Origin: Nematostella vectensis
Lineage: Eukaryota; Cnidaria; Anthozoa; Actiniaria; Edwardsiidae
DNA: 64,000 nt
Direction of reading: 5' to 3'
Assembly: GCF_932526225.1 (NCBI RefSeq)
Contig: NC_064046.1
Span: 12,755,208-12,819,207, forward strand
Part shown: piece by piece, positions 53,636 to 64,000 of the stretch
Position numbering within the stretch: the stretch's first letter is position 1
How the letters are laid out: every line of letters begins with the position of its first letter
Made by a program: the position numbers and the translations under genes
Notes under the pieces: model-generated
The model's input: the letters and a program-made list of their open reading frames with translations, nothing else
Database searches by the model: none
What the model was told of the DNA's origin: nothing

Positions 53636-55088
53636 TTTTTCAAAATAAGGTTGGAAAAGAGGTATAATATTTAAAATTTGAAAGGGAGTGTTCATTAAAT
53701 ACACCAAGGGGGAGGGAAGGTATTTAAAAGAGGGGAGAGGAAAGGCGAGACCAACTAACTCTACTCACGTCGGAACCGGGAATCGAACCCGTAACCCAGT
53801 GGTGAGAGGCAAAGGCACTACAGAGCGACCGGGCAACCTGTGGTGAGAGGCACAGGCGCTACAGAGCGACCGGGAAACCTGTGGTGAGAAGCACAGGCAC
53901 TACAGAGCGACCGGGAAACCTGTGGTGAGAGGCAAAGGCGCTACAGAGCGACCGGGAAACCTGTGGTGAGAGGCAAAGGCACTACAGAGCGACCGGGAAA
54001 CCTGTGGTGAGAAGCACAGGCACTACAGAGCGACCGGGAATTCTGTGGTGAGAAGCACAGGCACTACAGAGCGACCGGGAAACCTGTGGTGAGAGGCACA
54101 GGCACTACAGAGCGACCGGGAAACCTGTGGTGAGAGGCACAGGCACTACAGAGCGACCGGGAAACCTGTGGTGAGAGGCACAGGCGCTACAGAGCGACCG
54201 GGAAACCTGTGGTGAGAGGCACAGGCGCTACAGAGCGACCGGGAAACCTGTGATGAGAAGCACAGGCACTACAGAGCGACCGGGAAACCTGTGGTGAGAA
54301 GCACAGGCGCTACAGAGCGACCGGGAAACCTGTGGTGAGAAGCACAGGCGCTACAGAGCGACCGGGAAACCTGTGGTGAGAGGCACAGGCGCTACAGAGC
54401 GACCGGGAAACCTGTGGTGAGAGGCACAGGCGCTACAGAGCGACCGGGAAACCTGTGGTGAGAAGCACAGGCACTACAGAGCGACCGGGAAACCTATGGT
54501 AAGAGGCACAGGCACTACAGAGCGACCGGGAAACCTGTGGTGAGAGGCACAGGCGCTACAGAGCGACCGGGAAACCTGTGGTGAGAAGCACAGGCGCTAC
54601 AGAGCGACCGGGAAACCTGTGGTGAGAGGCACAGGCACTACAGAGCGACCGGGAAACCTGTGGTGAGAGGCACAGGCGCTACAGAGCGACCGGGAAACCT
54701 GTGGTGAGAGGCACAGGCGCTACAGAGCGACCGGGAAACCTGTGGTGAGAGGCACAGGCACTACAGAGCGACCGGGAAACCTGTGGTGAGAGGCACAGGC
54801 GCTACAGAGCGACCGGGAAACCTGTGGTGAGAGGCAAAGGCACTACAGAGCGACCGGGAAACCTGTGGTGAGAAGCACAGGCACTACAGAGCGACCGGGA
54901 ATTCTGTGGTGAGAAGCACAGGCACTACAGAGCGACCGGGAAACCTGTGGTGAGAGGCACAGGCACTACAGAGCGACCGGGAAACCTGTGGTGAGAAGCA
55001 CAGGCGCTACAGAGCGACCGGGAAACCTGTGGTGAGAGGCAAAGGCACTACAGAGCGGCGGTCTGCCAACTGCGCCACCAAGGCTCCC
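53636..55088 (-). mobile_element. tRNA-derived SINE interrupted by a minisatellite
   Basis: Reading the minus strand from 55088: GGGAGCC (acceptor-like), then TGGCGCAGTTGG, a canonical pol III A box (55077-55066). At the far end is GGTTCGATTCC, a perfect B box (53789-53779), followed by GGTTCCG, which can pair with the 5' GGGAGCC. In a tRNA these boxes are about 40 bases apart; here they are about 1280 apart because of a 41-base repeat array. A 3' tail rich in CTCCC/TTTAAA follows to about 53640. The tRNA origin is inferred from box sequence and order. Confidence 0.78.
53795..55057. repeat. 41-base minisatellite inside the SINE, about 30 copies
   Basis: The unit is GCACTACAGAGCGACCGGGA plus AACCTGTGGTGAGAGGCACAG, with few variants (AGGC/AAGC, CACA/CAAA, GCGC/GCAC). 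One segment with a GGGAATTCTG variant appears twice (about 54040 and 54895), showing block duplication. Its sequence corresponds to the anticodon-arm and variable region of the tRNA-like part. Confidence 0.92.
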
Positions 55089-55167
55089 ACAATAGTTAAT
55101 ACTTTTGTCTTTATAAAACATAACATAGATACTTCCAACTGTGTACAGTTGGATTTACCGCTCGATA

Positions 55168-56479
55168 CAGTTTATTTTAACAGACACAAATAGAAATAAA
55201 CTTCGGAACATGCAAATTTAAAAAAAACGATATACATACAATATTGTGTTTTATACGTTGGGCATTGTCCCTTTATGTAAAGAAAAATATTCTTAACAAA
55301 ATAGGATATATACAAATGTATGTTCTTTTACAGTTTATTTTAACAGACACAAATAGAAATAAACTTCGGAACATGCAAATTTAAAAAAACGATATACATG
55401 CAATATTATGTTTTATACGTTGGGCATTGTCCCTTTATGAAAAGAAAAATATTCTTAACAAAATAGGATATATACAAATGTATGTTCTTTTACAGTTTAT
55501 TTTAACAGACACAAATGGAAATAAACTTCAGAACATGCAAATTTAAAAAAAACGATATACATACAATATTATGTTTTATACGTTGGGCATTGTCCCTTTA
55601 TATAAAGAAAAATACTCTTAACAAAATAGGATATATACAAATGTATGTTCTTTTACAGTTTATTTTAACAGACACAAATGGAAATAAACTTCGGAACATG
55701 CAAATTTAAAAAAACGATATACATACAATATTATGTTTTATACGTTGGGCATTGTCCCTTTATATAAAGAAAAATACTCTTAACAAAATAGGATATATCC
55801 AAATGTATGTTCTTTTACAGTTTATTTTAACAGACACAAATAGAAATAAACTTCGGAACATGCAAATTTAAAAAAACGATATACATGCAATATTATGTTT
55901 TATACGTTGGTGCATTGTCCCTTTATGTAAAGAAAAATATTCTTAACAAAATAGGATATATACAAATGTATGTTCTTTTACAGTTTATTTTAACAGACAC
56001 AAATGGAAATAAACTTGGGAACATGCAAATTTAAAAAAAAAAACGATATACATACAATATTATGTTTTATACGTTGGGCATTGTCCCTTTATATAAAGAA
56101 AAATACTCTCAACAAAATAGGATATATCCAAATGTATGTTCTTTTACAGTTTATTTTAACAGACACAAATGGAAATAAACTTCGAAACATGCAAATTTAA
56201 AAAAAAAACGATATACATACAATATTATGTTTTATACGTTGGGCATTGTCCCTTTATATAAAGAAAAATACTCTTAACAAAATAGGATATATCCAAATGT
56301 ATGTTCTTTTACAGTTTATTTTAACAGACACAAATGGAAATAAACTTCGAAACATGCAAATTTAAAAAAAAAACGATATACATACAATATTATGTTTTAT
56401 ACGTTGGGCATTGTCCCTTTATATAAAAAATAATACTCTTAACAAAATAGGATATATACAAATGTATGTTCTTTTACAG
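55168..56479. repeat. 162-166 base tandem repeat, 8 copies
   Basis: Copies begin with CAGTTTATTTTAACAGACAC at 55168, 55331, 55493, 55656, 55818, 55981, 56147 and 56312. Length varies mainly in an A-run. The similarity between units is very high, pointing to recent expansion. No gene. Confidence 0.93.
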
Positions 56480-57387
56480 GCGTCCGAAGGGCGGACCATG
56501 TGACTTTTGAAGGGGGGGGGGGGGGGTGAAAAAAAAACAATCCTGCAAGCAACTGATTGAGGGAAAAAAACCCTGCAACCCAACCCTGCACCATTTTACA
56601 CGATTTGTCATGCAAAAAAAATTATGAAGGCCGAGACACCGAAAGTTGTGAATGAGAGATGTCAGACTCTAAAGTAAGGGGGACGGTTCTGAAAAAATTG
56701 GGGGTTCTGAAAGGGGGAGGGGAACGAAAAAAATGTTTACAATGAAAGTGGGGAAAGGTGTCTTGAGTAAAAATCTTCACTCCCCCCTCGGCGTACTGGA
56801 TAAACACTCTCTAAAAGCAGTGTGTCTATTGAAAGTTTCTTTGAGGATGCACGGCTTAGACAATAAGAATGCTACACATGTGTTTAGTCTTGTTCCATAA
56901 TTCTTTATAGCTTGTATATTTTAGTAGTCCCGCGCAGCCGTTCTATATCGGTCACGCAACATTCATTCACACTACGCGCCAGATCACTGCTAAAATAGAC
57001 AGGGCATATAATTGAGGAAACTGTCGGATATTATGCAATTTCCTTTTTAAGCTGCGGCTTTGTCTTTGATGTGGTTGGTGCATAGAAAAATTAAACAGTT
57101 AAATACGCCGAAAAAACAATTACTATTTCTGATCTAAAACCTGCGGGATACCACCGCTTGTTGTAATACACTAGGAAAGCACAGGGTGCCCGTGGACATT
57201 TCTGCGAAAACCTACCGCCAGATAGCTTTATAAGACAAGTTTCATTCTCAAACATTTAAAAATGGTACAGTTTTTTTAGTTTTTACTTTTAAGTTGATCA
57301 TTGTTTTTATTTTAGTCCCAGATTTATTACGTAAGACTAGAGCATGACATAACTGAGCGACTGTGCCCCACGTGGTCGAGAGTACGC
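56480..57387. other. Intergenic, including G-rich low-complexity DNA
   Basis: A G-run near 56510 is followed by purine-rich DNA to about 56800. The last 400 bases probably contain the promoter of the epimerase gene, but no motif stands out. Confidence 0.4.
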
Positions 57388-60187
57388 ATGTGTTCCAAAA
57401 AAAGTGGCGCTGATCAGACGAAGCGACACGTACTTGCACTCCTACGCGCTGCCTTCGCTATTTACTTCGTTATTCAAATCAAGGAAAGAACTGTACGCCG
57501 TGAATTAGAAATGCCTGACCAACCATCTTTTGACAATAACAATCTCGTCCAAAACACGGTAAGATTTATTCCACAGCCGGTTTCAGTATTAATAGCGCTT
57601 TGTGTATTTATTTACACAGCTAGCGAAATTCAGCCGACAAGTTCGCTTACTCCAGTCGTTTAAAATGAATTGATTGTCGCTTTTAAGAACCATATACTCA
57701 ATATCTCGCTTAACTCTTATTTCATGGTTAAGTTTACCTTAAAATATTCACTTGAAGAGTCGAGAATGAGTTGTAATGTAAGCAAACCTGTCTCTTTATT
57801 TTCGATTTCAATTCAAGGTGTTTTTTTCTACTAGTTTTTTTTTTACTAGACAGATATGTAGGCTGTGGTAACTCAGCCGTAACGTTTTATTTTTGGGGTT
57901 TTGTAGATAAATTTTGAAGAGAAATTCCTTTGAATCCCGGAATTTTGCCACTGGATACCCGGCCGCTATTAGTGACTCTATAGTGACATTACCTGCGGAA
58001 TTCAACTCACGTTAATTCCTCTGAGAATTATGGCAATTTACAATCCCTTCCTATGGGTCCAAAATTGCTATTGCTTTTCCGTTCAATACAATTCCCGCTA
58101 GTATTCCAGTAGATAGAGATCATTGTTCACGATCAATGATGAGTGTTTTTTTGTCCACCAAAAAATAAGTTGCTAAGTACCATATTTCACCGTTTTCCGA
58201 AAGTGACATAGAGCTGTCGTTTCATAGTTTATTATTTTTGTAATTATGTTAAAGTTGAATATATTTTTTTGTTTAAACTGAAGCGTATGCTTCTGTATTG
58301 CATAATAGCTTTTCGAAAGGATCTAGCTCTGGTATAGTTTGCTACAAGAAATAGATAAATAGCAAAATTTGTTTATTTAGAGTCCATGATCGACGAGAAG
58401 ATATATAATCTAAATATTTTATTTTTCATTTTTACGTATTTTATTACATAACATAAATAAAAGGTTAGCTTGTGACACGTGACTTTTTTATTCCCACCAA
58501 ACGTCGGTATCGCGTGGTTATGTTAATTTGTTAAAATAGCAGTGATGTATATAAAGGAAGGAAATGTATGAATTTCCGACGAAATGTCTAGGCTGTGGGG
58601 AAGTCTTCTAAGTCGCCTTTGCCTCCCACTTCCAAGTGGCGATAACACCTGCAAAGTGTGTAGGCCAGATAAAAAACACTTTTTTAGCCTTGCCGGGCCC
58701 GTACCCAGCATTTTTCTGGGGGGGGGGGGGGGGAAATAAAAAAAGTGGACCTATATTTTTCGGGGGGGGGGGGGCTTTGCAGTATCTCCAGGGGGGGGTT
58801 AATGTCGGATTTGGATACATACCAGAGTGAGTTTTGTCTGCAAATAATAGCACGTCTATTGAGAACCGAAAGTGGACCTTTGGCCGTTGTGGGGGGACGA
58901 ACGCACCCCCCTGCTTGCAGTATTTCCTTTTGATCCTGCCACTGCTAGTCCTTATCGATGTTGGCACGTACTATTGCCTCACAGAGACCCTGTGGGCACG
59001 TACTACTGTCTCACAGAGACCCCATGAGATACCCCCCTAGCCGTTATTTGATTCCGTTCTCCACTGTTTTTTGAGCCAAATCTCTACTTCAACACATGAC
59101 ATTAATGCTTGGTTTGTTTGAATTCTAGATCTGCAGTCAGGAACAAACAGCCAACGGGCTCTCTTATCTTAATGGTAATTCCACCAAGGTAAAAGAAAAC
59201 CACATCTCTACCAATGGCACAACAACAACCAATATGGGACCAATAAAATACCCACATGTATTGGTCACAGGTGGGGCAGGCTACCTTGGATCATCCCTGG
59301 TCCCAATCCTATTAGACCAGGGTTACAAGGTCACAGTATATGACCGCTTTCTTTGGGGGATAAGTTCCTTATACCCTTGTGCTAGTAACCCACGGTTACA
59401 AATAATCAATGGCGATATCCTGGATGTTAGGCATCTAAGTCAGTGCATTTCTGAGTGCGACGCTGTCATTCACTTAGCGTCCATTGTGGGGTATCCGGCA
59501 TGTGAGAAGGATCCCCAGAAAGCAACAGAGGTGAACGAGCAAGGAACCAGGAATGTGGTTGATGCTTTACTTCCTGGACAGCCCCTGGTCTACGCATCTA
59601 CCGGGTCCTGCTATGGTGCCATTGAGGATGGTCTGTGCACTGAGAACACCCCCATTAGTCCTCTCACGCTGTACGGCAAGACTAAGGCTAATGGTGAGGA
59701 GATGGTGCTGCAGAAAGAGGGCGTGGCACTGCGCTTAGCCACAGTGTTTGGGATCTCCCCCAGGCTTCGACTGGATCTTCTGGTGAATGACCTCACCCAC
59801 AAGGCAATCACCGTGAAGCACTTTGATCTATACCAGGGGAATTTCAGACGCACTTTCCTACACGTCAGGGATGCTGCAAGGGCTTTTGCCTTTGCGCTGG
59901 AAAATTTTGATGGGATGAAAGGAGAAGCTTTTAATGTTGGTGACGATCGCATGAACATGTCTAAAGCACAAGTTGCAAAGTTGATAGAAGAATTGGTTCC
60001 TGATTGTACTATCACGAACACGGAGAATGGAGAAGACAAGGATAAAAGGAACTATGAAGTTTCATATAACAAAATTCGAAATCTAGGATTTAAGGCCACA
60101 ATTTCCATTGATGATGGAATAAAGGAACTGCTGAAAATTGTACCATTACTTTCACCAGAAGATGTTTACAGGGCCAAGAATGTATGA
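57388..60187 (+). CDS. Extended-SDR NAD-dependent epimerase/dehydratase, membrane-anchored, 2 exons
   Basis: Exons 57388-57558 and 59129-60187 join in phase 0 (GTAAGA donor, TTCTAG acceptor), giving 409 residues. Exon 1 has a hydrophobic stretch (HVLALLRAAFAIYFVIQI, residues about 14-31) preceded by basic residues, as in a type II signal anchor. A spacer with NxS/T sites links it to the enzyme domain from about residue 95. That domain shows VTGGAGYLGS (NAD(P)-binding GxxGxxG), ASTGSCYG and YGKTK (catalytic Y-x3-K). This is the fold of nucleotide-sugar epimerases and dehydratases; the substrate is unknown. If exon 1 is wrong, the protein could begin at the Met at 59234 (317 residues). The single long catalytic exon and bacterial-like sequence leave transfer or retroposition possible. 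The 3' coding end is tandemly copied downstream. Confidence 0.82.
58686..58925. mobile_element. G-rich element, family 1, second copy
   Basis: Begins GGGCCCGTAC and shares AAAGTGGACC, CATACCAGAGTGA, AGCACGTCTATTGAGAA and TGGCCGTTGTG with 34182-34566. It lies in the epimerase intron. Confidence 0.7.
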
Positions 60188-60460
60188 CATTGCTATTTTA
60201 GGACTGAAATAAGTGATCTAAGGATTTCAGGCCACAATTCAGAAAAAGAATGGAATAATGGAATTACTGAAATTTTACCATTACTTTCACCAGAAGATGT
60301 TTGCCGAGCCAAGAATGTATGACGTATGCATGGACGATACATAGGACTGCAGTTAGAGATCCAGGATTTAGGGCCATAATTTCAGTTGAGGATGGTATAA
60401 ATTTTACCCTTACTTTTACCAGAAAATGATAACCGGGCCAAGAATGAATGAGACAGGCAA
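60075..60460 (+). repeat. Three copies of the epimerase 3' coding end
   Basis: The last 100 coding bases (residues SPEDVYRAKNV then TGA) recur at about 60210-60325 and 60350-60452 in diverging form. The first copy again ends in AAGAATGTATGA. The copies lie in the 3' untranslated region. Confidence 0.87.
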
Positions 60461-60722
60461 GGACGCTATTATAGGACTGTATTTATTGAAGGGAGGGTCT
60501 TTGATTTAGATAAAGCTTTGAGGCTTTACTATAAAGAGAGGCATGTACTGTATACGCCCTTTTTCTTCATATTCGCGTGCGTCTAAACACCCATTTGTAG
60601 TACATCAGATGAGAATGCTCTAAGGCCATTGTAGGTGAGGCCATTTTAGCTGTTGTTTATGTATGGATAAAGTGTTTGAGAAAAAAAGCTTGCAAAATAA
60701 TTTCACATACGTGACGTAAACC

Positions 60723-60867
60723 TAGCCTCCTCCGCAGGCATCGCTTTGCCCAGATAGCAGCAGAAAAGAAACACAGGCGCTCGGGATTACTGTGGTGATT
60801 AATTTGTCGACCACAGGAATCCCGAGTCTTGGTTTTTAATGTTCAGAGACTCCTGCGGAGGAGGCTA
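60723..60867. mobile_element. 145-base TIR element
   Basis: Ends TAGCCTCCTCCGCAGG and CCTGCGGAGGAGGCTA are exact inverted copies; CTCGGGATT and AATCCCGAG pair inside. No coding capacity. Confidence 0.87.
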
Positions 60868-61573
60868 ACGTAAACCCTCTCCTAGATAAACGAACGCGGC
60901 TAAGCCCCTTCCTCAATCGTTGAGCCATAGACCTCCATTTGTGAGCAGGTTTTTGCCACTTATGCATCATAGCCTGGCTTTGGAAATCTGTGGAAGGGGA
61001 AGGGGTAGTGGCGGGGGGGGAAGGGGGTAGTGGCGGGGGGGGAGGGTGGAAATCTGCTTGGCACGGGGATGGTTACGTCATGGAGTAATGAGCATTGAGC
61101 AGTGCATTTCCGGTTCCGCTTGACCTCGAATCCCTCGGCCCCGCTTCCGTGAACTTGCAAACTGGTGCGACAACGGCTTTGTTTTCAAGGGCTATCAGTT
61201 ACAGCGATAAACGGTGCTTGAACCTCCGACTGATCGATGCCATACGGTGCTGGAAAGAAAACCAGTCTCTCGTCACGTATTCTGTTCAATGGTACACCAC
61301 TTCTACACTTCCAGTCCTATTATCACTCGAGCTATTTGATCGCAAGCGTTTTCTTTATCTTCTAAAAGATACGATTGCCGCGATAGCCAGATACCAACTG
61401 AGAAATCTGTGCAGTGTCCGCCAGAGCTGTCGTCCCCAGGTCCTCCGGGTCGGAGTGTCGAGTGATGTTGAGTCTCATTGTAATGCAAATACTCAACCCG
61501 ACCTACCTTCCTACTACTAGCAAACTACCAGGTTACTCAATAGCAATTAAACTCCTAGACGCACAATACAACC

Positions 61574-62008
61574 ATGGTTGATCTCAACGACGAGCAAATT
61601 GGAGAGCTTAAGGATGCATTCTCGCTCTTTGACAAGACTGGCAAGGGATATATCGATGCGGATATTGTAATCGATGTTCTACGTGCAGTTGGGCTGAATC
61701 CACAGATCGATGACATCAAGAAGACCGAGAAAGAGCTCGGTACAAAACCAGTGAGCTTTGATTCCTTCCTCTCCCTCTACGTGTCGTACAGTAAAAAACC
61801 TCAAGGAGGAATGGAGGAGTTTATCGAGGGACTGCGAGCGTTTGACAATAACAGCGATGGCACGATGAGTTCAGCACAACTCCGTAACTTACTCACAAGT
61901 CTCGGTGACACTCTGACTCCCGACCAGGCGGATGCCATTGTAGCACTACAAGACAACCACGGTACCATCGAATATGAAAAACTTGTGGACAAAGTGATGG
62001 CTAACTGA
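61574..62008 (+). CDS. Myosin essential light chain (EF-hand protein), 144 aa
   Basis: Uninterrupted 144-residue frame, the usual size for essential light chains (MYL6/MYL1 type) and calmodulin relatives. EF-hand-like segments begin AFSLFDKTGKGYIDADIV (about 15-32) and LRAFDNNSDGTMSSAQLRNL (about 87-106). Their loops lack the final Glu, so Ca2+ binding is probably weak or lost, as is usual in essential light chains. GLRAFD, TSLGDTLT and the final YEKLVDKVM match the light-chain pattern better than calmodulin. The protein would clamp the first IQ motif of a myosin heavy chain lever arm. Absence of introns in an animal light-chain gene suggests a retrocopy or intron loss. A polyadenylation signal ATTAAA lies at 62213-62218. 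It follows the epimerase gene on the same strand. Confidence 0.88.
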   Translation: MVDLNDEQIGELKDAFSLFDKTGKGYIDADIVIDVLRAVGLNPQIDDIKKTEKELGTKPVSFDSFLSLYVSYSKKPQGGMEEFIEGLRAFDNNSDGTMSSAQLRNLLTSLGDTLTPDQADAIVALQDNHGTIEYEKLVDKVMAN

Positions 62009-62212
62009 GGTACTTTTGGACATCACGTAGGGATATACGAGTACACGAGTCGTCCAGACAATATTAAAACCCGTTGTTTTGAGACGGTATTTACAAGAAC
62101 ATGTACCTCTTTATATCAAGAACATTTACAACTCGCTTCCATACCATCCTAGCTTACTTAGTTCAATTCTTTTATATCGCCTTGACTTTTGTAATTTTGT
62201 GCATAGTCAAAT

Positions 62213-62218
62213 ATTAAA
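62213..62218 (+). terminator. Polyadenylation signal of the light-chain gene
   Basis: ATTAAA, about 205 bases past the stop codon, is the first good signal downstream. Confidence 0.5.
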
Positions 62219-64000
62219 ATTGTATCGCCGACCTTATACAGTATGTGTTTATTAGTTATTTCTCCAAGAAATCTGGTAAACTTTGGTTTACTAAGCTCCT
62301 AGCTCATTAAAGCTAACATAACCGGGAATATAAACTCAAGAATGACTACCGTCCTAATATACCAGAGTCCTAAACATGTTGTTTGCAAGCTAACTGTATA
62401 GCCATTGTGGTTTTGCTTTCCTCGCTACAGGGGGTAAATGCCATAGCCCAATCTTTTTCAGGTATTTCCTATTTATATTCGAAAAATCTTTGGCTGATTT
62501 ATCTAATCCTGAGGCCCTATTAATTTATCCATTGTTATCACTTCCATCTCTGTTAATAAATGATTTTGGTATCTCGATTGAAACATTATCAAGATGAATA
62601 GTCTTTTGAAATTGCTCTTTTGAATCCATATATAAACAACAATATTTGAAAAATTGTCAAGAATTTGTTTAAGATAATGTTGACATAAAGGATTTACAAA
62701 GCGAATTTTGTACGCTTACTCGTATTTTTAGCTGCAGAGACATAAACGCAAAAAACTGAAAAAAAAAATCGTTGTATAGAACACAAAAAAATTAATTGTC
62801 CCGAACAAAAAGCTATCATTTCTTTGACTCTAGACATAGAAACTGTAATTTCCATTGCAAATTCGCTTCAACTCTAGGCATTTGTTTACAAATCTACAAT
62901 TCTTTAGGTATTGGTGGTATCCATTGTCCTGTTGTTTTAGCGATTTTCGTTAAAAAGCATCCTACCCCTCCCCCAGTAGTTCAATATTTTGGATCCAAAC
63001 GATACCCCTCCCTAGTAGTTCAATATTTTGGATCCAAACGATAGCCTTGAAATCTAGACCCTTTCTCAGAGAGCTGTAATCGAATCATGTTTTTATTCAG
63101 CTATTCTGTACATTGTAAATAAAACTTTTAGTAAAGGTATATAAAGACAAAAAAAATTATGCATGAAAAGTTAAAGTCCACTCAAAGTCGAAATTTTTAG
63201 AGAAATTTTAATAAGTGATGTGCCTTCAACTGCACTTATATTTTTGTATTTTTTTAGCTAGATAGTTTATACAGTTGGAATTTTGTTATATTCTATCTAA
63301 CGATATCCTCGACAATACGATCATTTTACATCGCTCCCTGGTAAAAAATAAATAAAATAAAGTAAATGAACGTTTTGTTTGGAAATTGTCCTCGCTCCTA
63401 AAATCCTGGCTCCACTATAGCGATTTTAATCTTTTTTTTTTACTAAATCTAGATAAGTAGTAAGATGGATCAGATAATAATGTAAATTATTTTTAATTTT
63501 AAATATGTTTAAAGAATACAATTTAGGAAATGAAAAAAAAACAACCGTTGACTGTGAATACGTTGATAAGTCATAGCACTGTCTTCTAGCCATATTATGA
63601 TATAAGCATCTTATCAAGAAGGATTAAACATTGACCCTAGCTATTCGAGGTACATCACGACAACATTAAACGAGTTACCACACGGATCCGTCTGTTTTAG
63701 ATTCAAAAGGATCGTATTTTCCCGAAAGGTGAAACGACACGGCTTCAAACACAGTGAAAAGGAAGATTATGTTACTTGATGTAACTATTTTAAAGGGAGT
63801 GTTTTAACATTTAATGCACTAAACAGAATAGACACAAATTTAAATCTTTTTTGAGAAGATATCAAGATAATTCAGATACGGCGAATTCTGTTGTTTATTT
63901 CATTTAAAGATATAGTAGAAAAGCGAATATGAAATAGCAGTCCTCACAACCGAGAAACTAAAAAGCCGTGCGCATTAAGTTAGGTTCGTTTAACGCCAAT
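62219..64000. other. Intergenic; no gene recognised
   Basis: AT-rich DNA. A 40-base sequence (TCCCNNNAGTAGTTCAATAT plus TTTGGATCCAAACGATA) is duplicated at 62970-63043. A degraded relative of the 45711 element may lie at 63270-63420. Confidence 0.4.

Noticed and set aside
53795-55057. Second array resembling a CRISPR locus
   Set aside because: No spacers; it is a 41-base minisatellite within a SINE.
55066-55088. Functional tRNA gene
   Set aside because: The tRNA-like halves are separated by more than a kilobase of repeats, so it cannot be a working tRNA.
59611-60039. 142-residue minus-strand frame in the epimerase
   Set aside because: Antisense shadow of a well-supported coding exon.
61095-61520. 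141-residue frame upstream of the light chain
   Set aside because: No domain, and it lies where promoter and leader of the light-chain gene are expected.

Overview
The window looks like nuclear DNA of a cnidarian, most probably a sea anemone such as Nematostella vectensis. The basis is AT-rich DNA, metazoan genes cut into 80-250 base exons with GT/AG introns, and very many short DNA transposons and minisatellites. The species is an inference; no database was searched.

Layout. A small plus-strand gene for a PKA-inhibitor (PKI) type peptide lies at 837-1049. Two paralogous minus-strand genes follow head to tail (2766-16347 and 19586-38784). Each has 15 exons and encodes a multipass acyltransferase of the NRF-6 (nose resistant to fluoxetine) family. 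I rebuilt both models exon by exon; the exon lengths sum to 2160 and 2151 bases, every junction keeps frame, and five exons have identical length in both copies. On the plus strand, 39182-48932 is the spliceosomal kinase PRPF4B (10 exons, about 1055 residues), divergent from the second NRF-6-like gene across a 397-base gap. Farther right are a two-exon extended-SDR epimerase/dehydratase with an N-terminal hydrophobic anchor (57388-60187) and an intronless myosin essential light chain (61574-62008).

Mobile DNA. The largest item is a candidate 5.1 kb transposon (25462-30598) inside an intron of the second NRF-6-like gene. It has 14-base terminal inverted repeats, a zinc-finger/tyrosine-recombinase/Myb gene on the minus strand and a convergent spliced gene on the plus strand that ends in a PCNA-binding-like motif. 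GTTCC/GGAAC sites are clustered near its right end and sparser near its left end. Around it are many TIR elements, including a 1170-base foldback element with a GAAG target duplication, a TTAA-flanked element, and an element with a 10-base target duplication carrying a RecQ-helicase fragment.

Recurrent pattern. In at least four genes, short tandem repeats begin exactly at exon edges, so that splice donors, acceptors or stop codons are copied. The extreme case is a 43-base unit containing an exon end plus its GTGAGT donor, repeated about 65 times. A separate minisatellite of about 30 units of 41 bases has grown inside a tRNA-derived SINE, pushing its A box and B box about 1.3 kb apart. These two observations and the two-gene transposon are the parts of the window most worth following up.
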